From: Candidatus Hodarchaeota archaeon
Lineage (GTDB): Archaea; Asgardarchaeota; Heimdallarchaeia; Hodarchaeales; YT1-039
DNA length: 6,199 nucleotides
NCBI GenBank assembly: GCA_016840025.1
Contig: JAEOTF010000088.1
Span: 1-6,199, forward strand
Reading direction: 5' to 3'
Shown: positions 4,650 through 6,199 of the stretch, piece after piece
Numbering within the stretch: the stretch's first letter is position 1
Layout of the letters: every line of letters begins with the position of its first letter
The notes under the pieces: model-generated
Database searches by the model: none
Told to the model about the DNA's origin: nothing
Seen by the model: the letters and a program-made list of their open reading frames with translations, nothing else
Translations under genes and position numbers: made by a program

Positions 4650-6098
4650 ATGAAAATGGCAAGAAAGTTTGCTCAATATGCAAGATGGATAAAAAGGAAT
4701 CAAGATACGCTCACTGAAGTAAGTAATAAAATCTGGGAATATGCGGAAATTGGCTTTCAAGAGTTTAAGTCTTCTGAGCTCCTAGCAAAAGTTTTGAAAG
4801 AAAATGGGTTTAAAGTTGACATGGGAGTAGCAGATATGCCTACAGCATTCGTTGCCTCCTATGGGAGTGGTAAGCCCGTAATCGCAGTATTAGGAGAATA
4901 CGATGCTTTACCGGGATTAAGTCAAACGGCAGAGCCAGTGAGAAAACCATTAAAAGAAGGCGCTCCAGGTCATGGGTGTGGGCATAACCTTTTAGGGGTT
5001 GCAGGATTAGGAGCCGTACTGGCAGTTAAAGAAGCACTTGACAGCGGGGAAGTAAAAGGTACTATAAAGTATTATGGGTGTCCTGCGGAAGAAAAGTTTA
5101 ACGCTAAGGGGTATATGATTAAACCAGGGGGATTATTTGAGGATGTTGATATTTCAATAACATGGCATCCTGGATTTTCAAATAACATCTTACTCGCGTC
5201 AAATACAGCTATGAATTCAGTAGCTTTTAAATTCTACGGAAAAACGGCTCATGCCGCAGCCGATCCATTCAATGGTAGAAGTGCACTCGATGCTGTGGAG
5301 CTCATGAATGTTGGGGCAAATTATATGCGTGAACATATAATCTCTACTGCTCGAATTCATTATGTAATTACCAACGGAGGCCTTGCTCCCAACGTGGTTC
5401 CCGCTGAGGCTGAAGTCCATTATTTCGTTCGGGCTCCAGAACGAGAACAAGTAATTGATCTTTATGACAGATTGCTGAAAGTAGCCGAGGGTGCAGTACT
5501 TATGACTGAAACTAGGTTGGAAGTCAATTTAATAGGGGGAACTTATAATCCTATCCGCAATGAGGTAGTTAGTAATGTTATTTACGACAAAATGAGACAG
5601 ACAGGTCCACCAAGGTTTAATAAGGAAGAGCAAGCTTTTGCCATAGAATTAAGTGAAACAGTACCCCCCATCAACCTAGCACTAATTCAAAAAATGGTAC
5701 CTCCCAAATTATTAGATATTGCTATGGAAGCTCTAAAGCAATCATTATTTCCCATAGTAACGCCGCCTATAGGGAAGGGAAAGGTGGCACCCGGTTCTAC
5801 TGATGTAGGGGATGTATCATGGTATACTCCCCTCGGAGAGTTTAGTACAGCTTGTCACATAGTAGGATCACCAGGACATTCATGGCAAAACGTTGCAACT
5901 TCAGGGATGAGCATAGGACATAAAGGGATGATTAAGGCTGCCCAAGTCATCTGTTTAACTGCACTAGAATTTCTAAGTAATCCTGAATTAGTTGAAAAGG
6001 CTCGTAAGGAATTCGATAATACATTCAAGGAGAAAAAATATAAATCTCCTTTCCCAAAAGGATATAAAATTCCTTTTGATAGATTTAACGCGGCTTAA
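4650..6098 (+). CDS. abgB: M20 family amidohydrolase, AbgB-like (aminobenzoyl-glutamate hydrolase subunit B family)
   Basis: A 482-residue protein that closely follows E. coli AbgB (481 residues) along its length. Shared blocks include KPVIAVLGEYDALPGLSQ at 75-92, GHGCGHNLLG at 107-116, YGCPAEE at 142-148, DVDISITWHP at 165-174, AEVHYFVRAPE and STDVGDVSW, and the final GSPGHSW. Expected dinuclear metal ligands are C110, H112, E148, H173 and H410, with E147 as catalytic base. The inserted dimerisation domain begins near 185 and carries TAHAAADPFNGRSALDA at about 198-214. The family hydrolyses amide bonds of acyl or aromatic amino acids; E. coli AbgAB cleaves p-aminobenzoyl-glutamate, a folate breakdown product. 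No AbgA gene is visible, so a homomeric enzyme with another N-acyl amino acid substrate is equally possible. ATG at 4656 (residue 3) may be the true start, since AGTGA is correctly spaced for it. The gene looks richer in G and C than its neighbours. Confidence 0.93.
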   Translation: MKMARKFAQYARWIKRNQDTLTEVSNKIWEYAEIGFQEFKSSELLAKVLKENGFKVDMGVADMPTAFVASYGSGKPVIAVLGEYDALPGLSQTAEPVRKPLKEGAPGHGCGHNLLGVAGLGAVLAVKEALDSGEVKGTIKYYGCPAEEKFNAKGYMIKPGGLFEDVDISITWHPGFSNNILLASNTAMNSVAFKFYGKTAHAAADPFNGRSALDAVELMNVGANYMREHIISTARIHYVITNGGLAPNVVPAEAEVHYFVRAPEREQVIDLYDRLLKVAEGAVLMTETRLEVNLIGGTYNPIRNEVVSNVIYDKMRQTGPPRFNKEEQAFAIELSETVPPINLALIQKMVPPKLLDIAMEALKQSLFPIVTPPIGKGKVAPGSTDVGDVSWYTPLGEFSTACHIVGSPGHSWQNVATSGMSIGHKGMIKAAQVICLTALEFLSNPELVEKARKEFDNTFKEKKYKSPFPKGYKIPFDRFNAA

Positions 6099-6104
6099 AT
6101 TAAG

Positions 6105-6119
6105 TTTTTATCCTGGATA
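6105..6119 (+). terminator. possible weak terminator and short palindrome after the M20 gene
   Basis: Five T (6105-6109) lie just after the stop codon, overlapping TATCC-T-GGATA (6109-6119), a perfect dyad with 5-base arms. The T run is short for an archaeal terminator, and the dyad follows rather than precedes it, so this is tentative. Confidence 0.25.
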
Positions 6120-6149
6120 CAGCATTGAAAGAGATATTTGATGATTTAA

Positions 6150-6199
6150 ATGCCTGAAGATGAAACAATAAAAAGGACCAGCACTCCTAATACAAAAGA
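6150..6199 (+). CDS. possible start of a further gene, cut by the window end
   Basis: An ATG at 6150 opens a frame that runs to the window end (16 full codons, beginning MPEDETIKR). The in-frame triplet before it is a stop. The hydrophilic start is plausible, but there is no strong ribosome binding site, and 50 bases are too few to tell a gene from chance. Confidence 0.3.
   Translation, partial: MPEDETIKRTSTPNTK

Noticed and set aside
5217..5450. 77-codon open frame on the minus strand
   Set aside because: It is antisense within the AbgB-like gene, whose family match covers this whole region.
1..6199. CRISPR array, insertion sequence or phage element
   Set aside because: No regularly spaced repeats, transposase or integrase motifs, or element-type terminal repeats were seen on either strand.

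Overview
The window looks like chromosomal DNA of an AT-rich archaeon. Promoter candidates are TATA-like boxes placed about 25 bases before start codons, one of them fitting a leaderless transcript. One terminator candidate is an 11-base T run without a hairpin. Ribosome binding sites are used only by some genes, and three genes in a row begin with TTG. The proteins fit as well: an iron-sulfur flavoprotein with the compact cysteine motif known from methanogens, and an Lrp-type regulator made of two fused units. An Asgard or other anaerobic archaeal origin is a guess from protein style only; nothing here fixes the lineage.

Layout. Bases 1-952 (+) hold the end of a membrane protein with an H-x3-D-x3-H pattern, overlapped by a class I SAM-dependent methyltransferase gene. 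Facing it, with five bases between the stops, is an Isf-like iron-sulfur flavoprotein gene (958-1746, -). A 320-base divergent intergenic region follows (1747-2066), with promoters and several dyads built on CTTAAG. Then come an atypical flavodoxin-like gene (2067-2561, +), a small two-helix membrane protein gene with a textbook ribosome binding site (2589-2930, +), a T-run terminator, and a tandem Lrp/AsnC-type regulator gene (2968-3879, +). Facing the regulator is a small cytosolic transglutaminase-fold protein gene (3895-4512, -). Divergent from that, after 137 bases, is a full-length M20 amidohydrolase very similar to AbgB (4650-6098, +). The last 100 bases are non-coding apart from a possible start of another gene at 6150.

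How the genes may work together. The two divergent flavoproteins suggest a small electron-transfer module, perhaps tied to the membrane by the two-helix protein. The Lrp-type regulator is a reasonable candidate for controlling its neighbours, including the peptidase-like and amidohydrolase genes, because Lrp proteins commonly sense amino acids. This is inference from order only. I see no CRISPR array, transposon, tRNA or rRNA gene, and no clear defence or other wholly new system. The points most worth checking are the paired dyads around the promoters, the degenerate flavodoxin, and the AbgB-like enzyme without a visible AbgA partner.
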